A stretch of 64,000 nucleotides of DNA from Notolepis coatsorum (Eukaryota > Chordata > Actinopteri > Aulopiformes > Paralepididae), in NCBI GenBank assembly GCA_963971535.1, contig OZ020592.1, positions 52,246,213 to 52,310,212 on the forward strand. The letters are read 5' to 3'. A model generated the notes under the pieces. The model was not told where the DNA came from. It saw only the letters and a program-made list of their open reading frames with translations, and ran no database searches. Positions 1 through 13,257 of this stretch are shown one piece after another. The position numbers and the translations under genes were made by a program. Numbering within the stretch: position 1 is the stretch's first letter; each line of letters starts with the position of its first letter.

Positions 1-340
1 TATACGGGTAGTTGTTATTGAGCTGTCTTCTGCTTTCATGTCGTTGTTGAGAGACAGCACTGTAACAGTATTTGCTACATTAACAATGAAATTATATATT
101 TTATAATTAAATTAAACCATGAAAGATCTGCGTGATATGCATTGGTTAGCTAACGTCAGTATTCTACAGTCTAGGCCTGCTAGCAGTAGTGCTTGTATTA
201 CAGATCCCGCCAGTTTCATAATATCGAGCAAATAACGTTACAGTAGACTAGTCACTGAAACACAGACTAAACAGCATTTATATCAGCAGCACGCATTACT
301 TATAAATAATAAAATATATGTGTTGCACAATTACCCGAGA
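1..340. other. AT-rich sequence, no gene seen
   Basis: No convincing coding, RNA or terminal-repeat structure is visible here. The phrase 'ACACAGACTAAACAGCA' near 260 recurs near 755, so this stretch may be an outer part of the repeat cluster that follows. Confidence 0.4.
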
Positions 341-745
341 TGAGAACAGTTGGTGACAACGTGAGGCTCTGCCTGTAGCAGTGTATGTAGCCTATATATG
401 TGTTGCACAATTACCTGAGATGAGAACAGTTGGTGACAACGTGAGGCTCTGCCTGTAGCAGTGTATGTAGCCTATATAGCTAACGTGAGCTCGCGCTACA
501 CTCAGTGTATGTAGCATAGATATCTATAGATATCTGTGTTCTATAGATATCTATGGTATGTAGCCTATATAGCTAACGTGAGCTCGCGGCCTCGCGCTAC
601 ACTCAGTGTATGTAGAGCTAGTAGCTAACGTGAGCTCGCGCTACACTCAGTGTATGTAGCCTATATAGCTAACGTGAGCTCGCGGCCTCGCGCTACACTC
701 AGTGTATGTAGAGCTAGTAGCTAACGTGAGCTCGCGCTACACTCA
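325..745. repeat. Complex tandem repeat cluster with palindromes
   Basis: A block containing 'TGTATGTAGCCTATATAG' and 'CTAACGTGAGCTCGCG' recurs about six times in irregular order; a 66-bp piece (from about 322 and 395) is duplicated directly. A nearly perfect palindrome built from 'ATAGATATCTATAG' sits at 515-555. GAGCTC and CTCGCG repeats make it CpG-rich compared with its surroundings. No coding potential is seen. Confidence 0.75.
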
Positions 746-1083
746 CTGAAACACAGACTAAACAGCACTCATTTATATTAGCGGTATTACTTATAAATAA
801 TCAAAAATATCTGCATAAATTACCTGAGATGAGAAGAAATGCAACCGTGTCATACTGGTCTGGTCTGACTGTGCCGCGCGCGACGCGCGTCAATTCAAAA
901 TTTCAAAAACCACAATGCATTGTGGGGATCCCCCCCCCCCCACAATGCAACGCAGCTGTTAGTCAGTGTTGCCAAATGACAATTATTATTTATATTATTT
1001 TATATAACAGTTACTCAATCAACTTGCTTTATGCCTACAATCTCTCTGACAAATCTCAATGGCACAAGAATAACTTAAAATAA

Positions 1084-1086
1084 TAC

Positions 1087-1157
<71 letters not shown>
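1084..1157. repeat. (TAA)n microsatellite
   Basis: About 24 uninterrupted copies of the trinucleotide. It has no link to a gene. Confidence 0.95.
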
Positions 1158-1294
1158 GCTCTCTTTTCAAGTAAAATAATATGAAATAATGTTCGAATTA
1201 ATACATCTTTAACAAATTATAGGCAGTATAGTATTTGTTTCAAGTTTAAAGTTCAATAACTTCGTTTTTATATACTTTACAGTGAAAATGTTGG

Positions 1295-1296
<2 letters not shown>

Positions 1297-1333
<37 letters not shown>

Positions 1334-2140
1334 AACTTTATTAACAGATTGCAGAATGGGTACAATACAGTACAGCTCAATACATACAATTGTTAAGGGC
1401 ATGCAGACCAGAGAAAGACGTTCGTCTTGTTTACATCAGGGACCCCCATTTTCAATTCATCATAACATGACATGTGACATACAGATAGACACTTCTATAC
1501 ATTTATGACATACCAGATTTGCAAATACAGTAGGCCTACTGTTTGTGATACAAAAAGAGTCTAGAAAAGAGAGTATATATTTGACGTAGAACCGTACATT
1601 ATAGGTGGGGGGGGGGTAGGAGGGGTGGGGGGGGGGGGGGCACTGTACAACTGCACAAGCACAACTGTACATTGGAATATTGACAAAACCATGTTTGGTA
1701 CTTTACTGTACATTGGAGGGGGTTGGGTTAGGACATTTACAGGGGCCAGTTTCGAATTGCAGTCTCCCGTAGGTGTTCTTTGAGAGTGTTTTGAAAGTGG
1801 GTAGTGATTCACATTCCTTTACATCTTTGGGTAGGGCGTTCCACATTGATGTGGCATAATTGCAAAATGTGTTTAGTCCCTGTTTGAGCCGAATCTGGGT
1901 TTAACATGATTTGTGGAGCTCCCATGGTGTTGTGGTCGTGGTATTCACTGACCTTTGGGAAGTATTTTGACATGTACACATATACCTTGGTCGTGTATGT
2001 ATCTTGTAGACAGGCCCATTGCAAGTTGCTGTACTCTGTCGTCTACTCTAAGCCATCCTAGGTTGTCACGTGGGCAGGGGCGAGGTGGGTTCTAGAAGTA
2101 AGGTCAAGCAGTAGTCTGACCAGTTTGTTTTGAGATGTTT
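1297..2140 (-). mobile_element. LINE family A, 3' end (5'-truncated, decayed)
   Basis: On the minus strand this is the last part of a non-LTR retrotransposon. On the plus strand it begins with a (TTGA)n run, which is the element's 3' simple-repeat tail, then matches the 3' region of the better copy at 29696-32020. The C-terminal reverse-transcriptase ORF (words such as 'YMSKYFPKVSEYHDHNT') is present at 1809-2024 but broken by frameshifts. A poly-G/C block at 1605-1640 corresponds to the same variable tract in other copies. Confidence 0.85.
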
Positions 2141-2673
2141 GTGTAGCAGGGTGGATTATCCCTACTTTATGAGATGTACACTGTCACCAGGTAGGGGGGA
2201 ACGCAGCAGATCTGATTCCAACTGAATCCCCGACTTTAGTGCAGGAGTGGAGCTTTAGCAGAGGGTCACAGCCTCTTCACCCTGCTCCCCTCTGGGAGAA
2301 GGCTGAGGATCCCAAAGGCTGTGAAAGCTCGACACAGACTGAGCTTCTTCCCCTCAGCCGCCAGGCTGATCAATGCCTCAGGTCCCCCCCCCCCCCCCCC
2401 TCGGTACCCCCCCCCCCCCTCCCCCCTCTGCCCCCAAGTGACACTGGCACAATGACACTGACTGCACTGCACTAGTCCGTACTGGATCCCTGCACTCTTC
2501 ACTTTATATATATATATGTATTTATTGATTAATCCCCCACTGCACTGTTTCGTTTCTTGTCTGTGTTGGTGTTGTTTTCTGTGAAAAAAGAAAGGAAATG
2601 CATACACTGTATTGCTGCAACAATTACCAATGTGTTTTACACAAATGGCTAAATAAAGGAATCTGAATCTGGG
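2141..2673 (+). mobile_element. L2-type LINE 3' end
   Basis: A short decayed reading frame around 2290-2370 gives 'RLRIPKAVKARHRLSFF' followed by 'PSAARLINAS', the typical C-terminal signature of L2-clade LINE ORF2 proteins. The 3' end is 'AATAAAGGAATCTGAATCTG', the usual short-repeat tail of such elements. Two poly-C tracts and a (TA)n lie within it. It is a different family from the LINE directly to its left and is 5'-truncated. Confidence 0.7.
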
Positions 2674-2779
2674 GCCTAGGATTTACTAACCTAGTGTGCT
2701 AGTCCAGCTTTAACAAATTATCTCTGTATCTTTTCAATGTAAATAATAAATCAGTAACCAGTATTGTTATGTTAGCGTA

Positions 2780-4412
2780 CTGAGCTGCGGTTAAAGGCCT
2801 TAACCACAGGTTAAAGGCCTTAACCACAGTTGTTATGTTAGCTACTGAGCTGCTGCAGGCCTTAACCACAGTATTATGTTAGCTATGAGCTGCTAACTAT
2901 AGAGGCCATAACCACAGTATTACATATACTCTTGTTAGCTTTATGAGGCTACATCAACACGCTCCTATGAGTGCAGCATATGCAGCTTTATGAGGCTACA
3001 TCAACATCCTATGAGTGCAGCTATAATGTTAGCTTTATGAGGCTACATCAACATGCAGGCTCCTATGAGTGCAGCTATTTAAAGGCCTTAACCACAGTTG
3101 TTATGTTAGCTACTGAGCTGCTGGTTAAAGGCATTAACTACAGTGTTGTTATGTTAGCTACTGAGCTGCTGCAGGCCTTAACCACAGTATTATGTTAGCT
3201 ATGAGCTGCTAACTATAGAGGCCATAACCACAGTATTACATATACTCTTGTTAGCTTTATGAGGCTACATCAACACGCTCCTATGAGTGCAGCATATGCA
3301 GCTTTATGAGGCTACATCAACATCCTATGAGTGCAGCTATAATATTAGCTTTATGAGGCTACATCAACATGCAGGCTCCTATGAGTGCAGCTATTTAAAG
3401 GCCTTAACCACAGTTGTTATGTTAGCTACTGAACTGCTGGTTAAAGGCCTTAACTACAGTGTTGTTATGTTAGCTACTGAGCTGCTGCAGGCCTTAACCA
3501 CAGTATTATGTTAGCTATGAGCTGCTAACTATAGAGGCCATAACCACAGTATTACATATACTCTTGTTAGCTTTATGAGGCTACATCAACACGCTCCTAT
3601 GAGTGCAGCATATGCAGCTTTATGAGGCTACATCAACATCCTATGAGTGCAGCTATAATATTAGCTTTATGAGGCTACATCAACATGCAGGCTCCTATGA
3701 GTGCAGCTATTTAAAGGCCTTAACCACAGTTGTTATGTTAGCTACTGAGCTGCTGGTTAAAGGCCTTAACTACAGTGTTGTTATGTTAGCTACTGAGCTG
3801 CTGCAGGCCTTAACCACAGTATTATGTTAGCTATGAGCTGCTAACTATAGAGGCCATAACCACAGTATTACATATACTCTTGTTAGCTTTATGAGGCTAC
3901 ATCAACACGCTCCTATGAGTGCAGCATATGCAGCTTTATGAGGCTACATCAACATCCTATGAGTGCAGCTATAATATTAGCTTTATGAGGCTACATCAAC
4001 ATGCAGGCTCCTATGAGTGCAGCTATTTAAAGGCCTTAACCACAGTTGTTATGTTAGCTACTGAGCTGCTGGTTAAAGGCCTTAACTAAAGTGTTGTTAT
4101 GTTAGCTACTGAGCTGCTGGTTAAAGGCCTTAACTACAGTGTTGTTATGTTAGCTACTGAGCTGCTGCAGGCCTTAACCACAGTATTATGTTAGCTATGA
4201 GCTGCTAACTATAGAGGCCATAACCACAGTATTACATATACTCTTGTTAGCTTTATGAGGCTACATCAACACGCTCCTATGAGTGCAGCATATGCAGCTT
4301 TATGAGGCTACATCAACATCCTATGAGTGCAGCTATAATGTTAGCTTTATGAGGCTACATCAACATGCAGGCTCCTATGAGTGCAGCTAATGTTAGCTTT
4401 ATGAGGCTCTGC
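2780..4412. repeat. 316-bp satellite, about five copies
   Basis: The landmark 'GTGCAGCATATGCAG' occurs at 2971, 3287, 3603, 3919 and 4283, so the first spacings are exactly 316 bp. The last unit is 48 bp longer because its 'GGTTAAAGGCCTTAACTA' block is duplicated. Each unit is itself made of shorter repeats: 'TTATGAGGCTACATCAAC' three times and 'GTTATGTTAGCTACTGAGC' two or three times. The recurring 75-residue open frames are a by-product of the repeat and are not called as genes. Confidence 0.93.
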
Positions 4413-4620
4413 CCCCCCCCCCCCCTCCACTCCTATAACACCCACCTCGCTCTGCCCCCCCCCCCCTCCACTCCTCTAACATTTTATTTATTAATTTTAT
4501 TATTATTATTTTATTTGTTGCCATTAAAATAATAGGCAAGCATAGGGCTAAAACATTTTCATAAACAATAATATAATCTTTTGTTATTTGGTTATAATAA
4601 GGGCTTTTCTATGCATTTGT

Positions 4621-4684
4621 CTGATTGATTGATTGATTGATTGAAAGCTTTATTGACAGACTGCAGAGTGGGTACAGTACAGCT
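4621..4684 (-). mobile_element. LINE family A, 3' tail only
   Basis: The (TTGA)n tail and the first 40 or so bases of the family A 3' end ('CTTTATTGACAGACTGCAG') are present, after which similarity stops. This is a severely 5'-truncated insertion directly beside the 60-bp minisatellite. Confidence 0.75.
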
Positions 4685-4790
4685 GTATTCACTTGTTGCG
4701 GTGGTCTCAACGGAACAATTTTGATTGACAGTCGATTCTGCCAATCACACCGCTGTTGTGTGTGGGGGCGGCGTCGCTTGACTGAAACTT

Positions 4791-5200
4791 CGGCTCTGCC
4801 CCGGCAACCATTGCCGGGCCAGAGCCGGTTTATCTTTGGCGAGCCCGAGTCGGCTCTGCCCCGGCAAGCCGAGCCGGGCCAGAGCCGGTTTATCTTTGGC
4901 GAGCCCGAGTCGGCTCTGCCCCGGCAAGCAGAGCCGGGCCAGAGCCGGTTTATCTTTGGCGAGCCCGAGTCGGCTCTGCCCCGGCAACCATTGCCGGGCC
5001 AGAGCCGGTTTATCTTTGGCGAGCCCGAGTCGGCTCGGGCACGGCAACCATTGCCGGGCCAGAGCCGGTTTAGCTTTGGCGAGCCCGAGTCGGCTCTGCC
5101 CCGGCAACCAGAGCCGGGCCAGAGCCGGTTTATCTTTGGCGAGCCCGAGTCGGCTCTGCCCCGGCAACCATTACCGAGCCAGATCCGGCTCATCGTTGGC
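4791..5200. repeat. 60-bp GC-rich minisatellite, nearly seven copies
   Basis: The unit is exactly 60 bp and contains 'GGCTCTGCCCCGGCAA', then 'GCCGGGCCAGAGCC', which can pair as a hairpin, followed by 'GGTTTATCTTTGGCGAGC'. The last copy is degenerate. Since 60 is divisible by three and the unit lacks stops in several frames, long open frames appear on both strands (20-residue repeat); these look like side effects. It has no start context, splice signal or similarity supporting a protein. Confidence 0.93.
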
Positions 5201-5463
5201 GTGCCGTGCCGGACATATGCCGAGTGTGCCGACCGGTAGCCGGAATTGGGCCGAGTATGCTGGCCACCTGGGGTGTGACATCATTAACTCTTAATCATTC
5301 CCTGATTGGCTTTAGCCCCTGTATTGCTCTATAATAGCACAATTATAAAAATTCCTGCTATCATACCATGACCCCGGTATTGAATATCAAATCAAGTTGT
5401 GAGCTGAGCGTAGTTAGGTCACTACCCTAATACACAAGCACACACACACATGCATGCAAAGTT

Positions 5464-5606
<143 letters not shown>

Positions 5607-6341
5607 ATTAACATGATATTGCCCAAACCATAAATCCATGGTGGTTGGTTGACTGGATCCTATAGATATAATGAACTCAGGAAATTTATAACCCTCCGTT
5701 CCAGTAAGATCAGTTCCTGGTACTGTACCTCCTACAGCCTACTGGGTGGCCCACCATTTGTGCATGGGTTACTGGGTTAGTGTCTGCTGGGAAAAGGGAA
5801 CCTATGGTACTGTTACTGTACTTGACAAACAAAAGAGTTTAACCCAGGAGTCTAGACGCCTTTGGCATATTGTATGATTCAAAGTGAGGTAAAAGAAAAT
5901 AAATATGTAAAGTTTTATCCAGAGTTTTATAATTTCTTTGGTGTATTTCACATGCGGTTCACATCACAGTTTACAACAATAGGCCTTGTTACAGAAAATA
6001 TGTTTGGAATATGTGTTCCACTGAGCTCTGTTGCAGTGTGTGATATTTTGGACTATACGGTTTATCCTCCCCTATTATAGATCCATATACTGTATAGAAA
6101 CAATAGGACGCCCCCTGAGAAACCTAGTGTCTCTGTCCAATCCATCACTTGGCCCCTGCCGGTGCCAAGGGACCAGCTGGAAGGGGCGAGCGGGACTGAA
6201 TGTGAGCACATTACCTCAGTTCTACTACAAAATCAATCTGAATATGCCACTTTCTGCAGCCAAGTCTTAAAGCAAGAGTGGTGGTAGCCTTGTCCTTAAC
6301 TCATGTTAAAGACACAAGGCTATTCACCTCATGTCTCTACT
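5607..6341. other. Unannotated, no feature recognised
   Basis: Open frames here are short and show no family motif. No terminal repeats were seen. Confidence 0.35.
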
Positions 6342-6939
6342 CTCTAGGCCAGGGGTTCCCAAACTTTTCAGGCCGGGGCCCAGAAAATAAGGCGTCAGAG
6401 AGAGCCGCGGCCCAATGCACATCGTCTGGCTTTTTTTTTTTTTTTTTTTTGTCAGGCGACCGATTTTTTAAGCCAAATATCACTTCAATCCTATTAAGTT
6501 AGTTCAAGTTAGTTATTCATTTATATGTGCTATTTATGAGAGGGCTAACTTGTTGCAAAATAATAATGATAATAATAATAGCCTCATTAAAATACTATTG
6601 TTGCTTCGGTTGTTTTCAGCGTTTTATGTGCATAATCTGTTATTTAGTTTGAAATGTTCGTTGAAATAAGTAGATTTTTCGTTTTTGTTTATTTATTAAG
6701 TTAATATAAAACCATATAGTCACATTTTAGAATACAATAGAATAGAATTTTAGAATACAACTAGAAACACTGTCCTGGCCTGCTTCTAAGTTCAGTGGCC
6801 TGACAAAAAAATTTAAAATAAAAAAATAAAAAAATAAAACATTTTTTTTTTTTTTTTAAATCATCTCGCGGCCCACCCGTGGCTGCTCGCGGCCCACCTT
6901 TGGGTCGCGACCCCGACTTTGGGAACCACTGCTCTAGGC
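6342..6939. mobile_element. hAT-type non-autonomous element with 8-bp TSD
   Basis: The element (6350-6931) starts 'CAGGGGTTCCCAAACTTTTC' and ends 'GACTTTGGGAACCACTG', imperfect terminal inverted repeats of the hAT type. The flanking 8 bases 'CTCTAGGC' are repeated exactly at 6342-6349 and 6932-6939. The inside is A/T-rich with poly-T tracts and codes for nothing recognisable, so it depends on a transposase made elsewhere. Confidence 0.92.
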
Positions 6940-6959
6940 AACGAGGACGCTGCCAGCTC

Positions 6960-7021
6960 TCTTAACCCTTTCACTGCCACACTACAGAAGGTTAACCATT
7001 TACTATCACACTACCGACGGT
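6960..7021. repeat. TTAACCC-type repeat fragment
   Basis: 'TTAACCCTTTCACTGCCACA' and a second half 'GGTTAACCATTTACTATCAC' resemble the termini of the TTAA-flanked elements at 38.2 and 44.6 kb. It is too short to define an element. Confidence 0.4.
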
Positions 7022-7500
7022 TAGAGTAGACGACAGAGTACAGCAACTTGCAATGGGCCTGGTCTACAAGATACACTACACGACCAAGGTACCCATGTAC
7101 ATGTCAAAATACTTCCCAAATGTCAGTGAATACCACGATCACAACACCAGAGGGAGCTCCACAAATCATGTTAAACCCAGATTCGGCTCAAACAAGGGAC
7201 TAAACACGTTTTGCAATTATGCCACATCAATGTGGAACGCCCTACCCAAAGCTGTAAAGGAATGTGAATCACTACCCACTTTCAAAACCACTCTCAAAGA
7301 ACACCTACGGGAGACTGCAATTCGAAACTGGCCCCTGTAAATGTCCTAACCCAACCCCCTCCAATGTACAGTAAATGACCAAGTATGGTTTTGTCAATAT
7401 TCCAATGTACAGTTTTGCTTGTACAGTTGTACAGTGTCCCCCACCCACCCACCCCTCCTACCCAACCTCCTACTCTACCTTTTTCTCCCATCCCCAATTG
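7022..7500 (+). mobile_element. LINE family A fragment, RT C-terminus
   Basis: The plus-strand frame at 7053-7340 encodes the C-terminal end of the family A reverse transcriptase ('MGLVYKIHYTTKVPMYMSKY' onward, ending 'RETAIRNWPL'), closely matching 30163-30500. The 3' UTR follows but the usual tail is missing, so this copy is truncated at both ends. Confidence 0.85.
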
Positions 7501-9155
7501 AGTTGTCCCCCCTCTGGTTGTTATGCTGCTCTACTATCAGTCTGGGGAGGGTATAGACTACCACATGCCTCCTCTGATCCATGTGGAGTCACCAGCCGCC
7601 TCCTTTAGCCTGACGAGTGAGGAGTTTCACTGGGAGAGCATAGTGCATACAGAGGTTTACGCTATCTTCCTCCAGATCCCCTCCCCACTGAACAGGTGCT
7701 GAATCGATCAGTAGGAGTTACTGTTTCTCATGTGCAATAATGAGTCTCTCTTTAAATCTCACACGTACCAGAGTTGTGCTTTTCATTAGGAAAGAAAATA
7801 CACAAGAATCGACTAGTGTAATCGACTCATAATGTCTTGGTCGACTAAGACCAAAACAACCGATTCATTGATAAATCGACTGAGAGCGAACAGCTCTAAT
7901 CTGCTACTGTGTTTTGAAATTCTATTTTGAAAATATATATATTTTTGGCACTTCTCAAGTATTTTCACAGAGATATAAGCCTGTATGTTATTTTGATGTA
8001 ATTTACAGTAATGATTCACCGCATATTTCACAATCATATATCCTAGTCCGACTAACATAATTGAGTCAAACTGAAAGTGCAATGTGATATTGTGAGATAC
8101 TATAGTCACATGATATTCCAAGTCTGATATTGTGAGATATTATGGTCACATAATACATGCGTGGAGAATGGCACAGAGAGAGGTTGTAGGCTATTGATTG
8201 TCGATTAAGGCCTACGCTCTGACCACTGTTTTCTCCTCTGGGATCTGTGGAGACAATGATGATCTATGTTCGCTCGGCTTTACGTTGTTACAACATGCTT
8301 TTTTGTGTAGTAGCTAAATGACACCACTGTCAATCCCAAAAACATGTTGCGCCATTATTTCAACACCAAAAAACTGCTATTGAGTACATCCTGTAGATGA
8401 GAAATACATTGTTTATCAACAGTTTTTACGTTTATTTATTTGCACAATGAAACAAAAGAAGAATATCAAAATGTGCAGGTGAGATACAAACAAAAAACCT
8501 AGAGGTTTATGAAGGTATCTAACCTAATAAGCAATACAAACAATAATGAAACAATCAACTGAAGAAAAAAAGATAAAATAAGGAAATAAATAAACAAGAA
8601 CATAATGGGTTAATAGGTAAACGGTTTCTTTCTTCTTCTCTGGCTGTGAAAGTCTGTAGAATATAACCATGCTGTATCGCTGGCCCTGTGCAAAACAATT
8701 CTCTGTGCAAAACAACCACCTCCAATGCTTAGAATTGAATATTGATGGAGAGGATGATGTACAGTGAGCCTGGGCCGCTGCTGACAGGAGATGCTTTTAT
8801 CAAAGCTCTCTTTGGCCCTCGTGTTATGAGAGTGCTCTTTCATAGGCTTTCATACAGCGCAGGCCACTTCCCTACAGTCATTAGCCTGGGTATGTTCCAC
8901 CGGTAGAACGGTTGTGTTCTGGTGAAGTACTGGACGGACTGTATTCATCAATATTTATGAATAGCAATGCAGACCTGAGACCTGTTTTTAGAGCTGAGCA
9001 ATATTTATTGTAAAAAAAAAATAATTCACGACCAAAGCTGTAGGTCTTTTCTTTATAGAAACATAGTCAGCCTAAAATACTTGCTCGGCTGTGAGGTTTT
9101 TTATTCATGCAAGTATCGAGAAAAAAAACAATCGTTGTGGTATCGCATGCAAGGT
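7501..9155. other. Unannotated, mostly non-coding
   Basis: A short direct repeat of 'GATATTGTGAGATA' with 'GTCACAT' occurs at 8085-8155. 'ACTGAGAGCGAACAGCTCTA' near 7875 looks like one end of an unpaired transposon. Nothing else could be supported. Confidence 0.35.
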
Positions 9156-9732
9156 ATAGGGAGGTGTAGTGGTTACGTCATTGGTGTTTCCTGCACGGTC
9201 CACCCTCCTTGAAATGGCCATGTATTTCCAATGGTCCCATTTCTAAATCGTCTCCTTTAAAACAAATAAAGCATGAACATTGGCATGGTGTACCTATCTG
9301 TGTGTTCATCCACAATCTATAGCTCAACATGAAAGAATTCGCAATTAATCGTAAAAGTAGCAAAATAACAACGTTTATGTTTTCGTTCACTGATGAACTA
9401 CACTCACTTTGGTGCTGCTGACTGACATCACCACAGTGTAGATTCCTGACTGTATTAGGCGACAGCACTGAACGACAGGCGTTCTACTGGTAAGTGTAGT
9501 TCTTTTTTAATGACAAATCAAAAACCTTATAACTAACTTTATTTCAACCAAAAATGCTTAAACAATAATGTTAGTGATAGAGGGGAACTCATTTTGTGCA
9601 AAAATGAAAAGCTTGCCAATGTTCATGAGGCAGAATTATTACAATAGCCGATACTACATTTTCCCAATGATAAATCCCTATACGGGTGGACCGCGCGGGA
9701 AACCATAGTGATGTCAGACTACACCTCCCTAT
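9156..9732. mobile_element. Non-autonomous DNA transposon, family unknown
   Basis: The ends are 'ATAGGGAGGTGTAGT' and its exact reverse complement 'ACTACACCTCCCTAT'. The 577-bp interior has no recognisable coding sequence. I could not find a convincing target-site duplication, so the superfamily is left open. Confidence 0.65.
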
Positions 9733-10077
9733 TGGTGTAGAACATTTCAAACGATACCGAGCTCATCTGCAAGGCTAGCTCTAGGACACCATGTTGAGGC
9801 CCCTCAGTTAAAACCCTAAGTAGGGTTGTGGATTATGTACGTGTTTATTTAAACACAAGCATAGATAATAGCATAGATAATAGGTTACATTTATGTTGTC
9901 AATATAAACAAGATTATTGGTACACTGTCTTTATTTGTCTGGCCTCGTGAGACAGGCCTGTCTAAGTCAAGGCCTTTATGGATGAATTTCCTCCTGACCA
10001 TGTCACTACCGGTGTGCACACTGCGGACTCATCACCAGGGCAACAAGTGATGGCAATCAGAACAATGGGGAAGACTA
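9733..10077. other. Unannotated, no feature recognised
   Basis: No coding or repeat structure is evident. Confidence 0.3.
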
Positions 10078-10331
10078 TAGGGATGCAAAGACACAGATAC
10101 TGGTATTTAATATCGATGCATGCATATATATATATATAATATACAAGACTAAAATAAAGAATCTATGCATTTTTATACTGTGACACTGATGGTCTAATCT
10201 CTAATGTCTATACATTACTATAAAAGTAATGGATCGGAATGGGTCCTGGTATCAGCCAATACTGAAAGTTTACTAGGCTACTCAGAATCTGTATCAGGCA
10301 GCAGTGAAAAAGTGGTATTGGTGCATCCCTA
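10078..10331. mobile_element. hAT-like MITE
   Basis: Termini 'TAGGGATGCA' and 'TGCATCCCTA' are inverted repeats of the same kind as those of the better element at 40233-41240. The flanks share 'AGACTA' but not in perfect 8-bp register. A (TA)n run and 'CGATGCATGCATATA' are inside. Confidence 0.55.
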
Positions 10332-11018
10332 GCCAGACTACAATGTCTTCACATTTGTTAGCCATGGTAGTGATGTAACAAATGTGTAACAGGTGAAAAA
10401 GTCACATCCATGCTGATTTGGCAAAATTTACCATATTCACATGGAAAGGAAGTATGTTTGCACGAAAGGAATCCCAACCTGAGCATGGCATAAGAGCAAA
10501 ATGGCCACTGTGTGAATATGGTCAATGGCATCCAAAATATTTTCAGTGCAACAGTTGTTGAATATATTATTATTAACATATTTCAATAACAGACGGATAC
10601 ATGTTCATGATACAGTACAGTACCTTCCTAACCTTAAAGTCCCAATCAGTGATTTATTGGTCTGGATCATAAAAATAGGGCAGAATAGAGCCCATGATTG
10701 TTTGGTTTGAGGAACACTTTGGCTCTTTGTGAAACTGCTGTTGAATAATGGATGCCCTGGGACTGCAGAGACCAGGTTTATACTTTAGTTTAGGTAGTAA
10801 GTGAGGCTGGGTGATATCACAATATTGTTCTTATTTACTGTTTAGACATTATTTGCCGGTATTTAGTTTTTCAGTACAAATCAGAATGTGATATGACATC
10901 TTTTTACATTCGTATCGTGTCACGGTCCTATTCCTTTTACCTTTTTAATACTGCTGCAATTATGTCATTACGTCAAGTAGTAATGTTTTGATTAACTTAA
11001 AAATATATTTTACAATTA
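10332..11018. other. Unannotated, no feature recognised
   Basis: AT-rich sequence with scattered short frames lacking motifs. Confidence 0.3.
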
Positions 11019-11155
11019 ATTAAGCAATAATACATGAGAACCAGTGGAATATCAGCAATATTGCCACGGCTGTGAGAGCGAAGCTCGAGTGGCGTAGGCA
11101 TCACAGAGTGGAAATATTGCTGATATTCCACTGGTTCAAGTGTATTATTGCTTTT
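11019..11155. repeat. Large hairpin (inverted repeat)
   Basis: Arms of about 48 bp pair: 'GAACCAGTGGAATATCAGCA' on the left and 'TGCTGATATTCCACTGGTTC' on the right. The arms extend outward to 'AGCAATAATAC' and 'GTATTATTGCT'. The loop is about 40 bp and contains 'GAGCGAAGCTC'. It resembles the end structure of a fold-back DNA element. Confidence 0.8.
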
Positions 11156-11421
11156 ATACAGCAAGTTGCACCGTCGGGGAAAATATAGGATGAATACAGA
11201 CAATTCTAGGGTATTTTATATCGATTTCAGTGTTTCAAATGGAGTAGGCTATCAACCAGGCAGTTGGCAGTTGGCAGTTGAAACTTTCTACAACATTCTA
11301 AAGCCAGTGCAGTGGTATATTCATGGTGATTTAACCGTGAGTGTATCATGAATATACTCACGGCTTAAAACGCTTTCGACCAATCACAATGCGCGGTCGG
11401 ACCTACTTGTTGTATAATATA
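11152..11421. mobile_element. Possible MITE beside the hairpin
   Basis: 'TTATACAGCAAGT' at the left and 'ACTTGTTGTATAA' at the right are near-perfect inverted repeats about 260 bp apart. An inner inverted pair surrounds 'ACCGTGAGTGTATCATGAA'. No target duplication was identified. Confidence 0.45.
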
Positions 11422-11475
11422 TATATATTTGGGAACAAGGGTTATTGCATGGATCTGTAGTAGAAAATGTACTAG

Positions 11476-11652
11476 TAGGGCTGGGCGATTCTTGCTCAAA
11501 TGTGAATCACGATTTTTCTCTAAAATCATTTATTGCACTCTTTCTTAAACAGACAACATAACATATCAAAGTGCTTGACTTAAACTTAAACATATATGAT
11601 ATATAACATATATTGAGATCGCGATTTTATTTCGATTACTCGCCCAGCCCTA
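11476..11652. mobile_element. hAT-like MITE, TAGGGCTGGGCGA ends
   Basis: The ends 'TAGGGCTGGGCGATT' and 'CGCCCAGCCCTA' are inverted repeats; the 177-bp body is AT-rich and non-coding. Flanks 'TACTAG' and 'ACTATTAG' only partly match. Confidence 0.7.
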
Positions 11653-13237
<1,585 letters not shown>

Positions 13238-13239
13238 AT

Positions 13240-13257
13240 TGGCGTCTACGAACTTGT
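13240..13257 (+). other. Putative primer-binding site
   Basis: 'TGGCGTCTACGAACTTG' starts two bases after the 5' LTR and has the TGG start required to pair with a tRNA CCA end. I did not assign the tRNA. Confidence 0.6.

Noticed and set aside
2971..3830. Three repeated 75-residue frames
   Set aside because: They recur only because the 316-bp satellite repeats; the frames begin with non-ATG codons and match no family.
4609..5294. Open frames on both strands up to 200 residues
   Set aside because: Products of a 60-bp repeat lacking stops; overlapping frames on opposite strands cannot all be genes and none has supporting signals.
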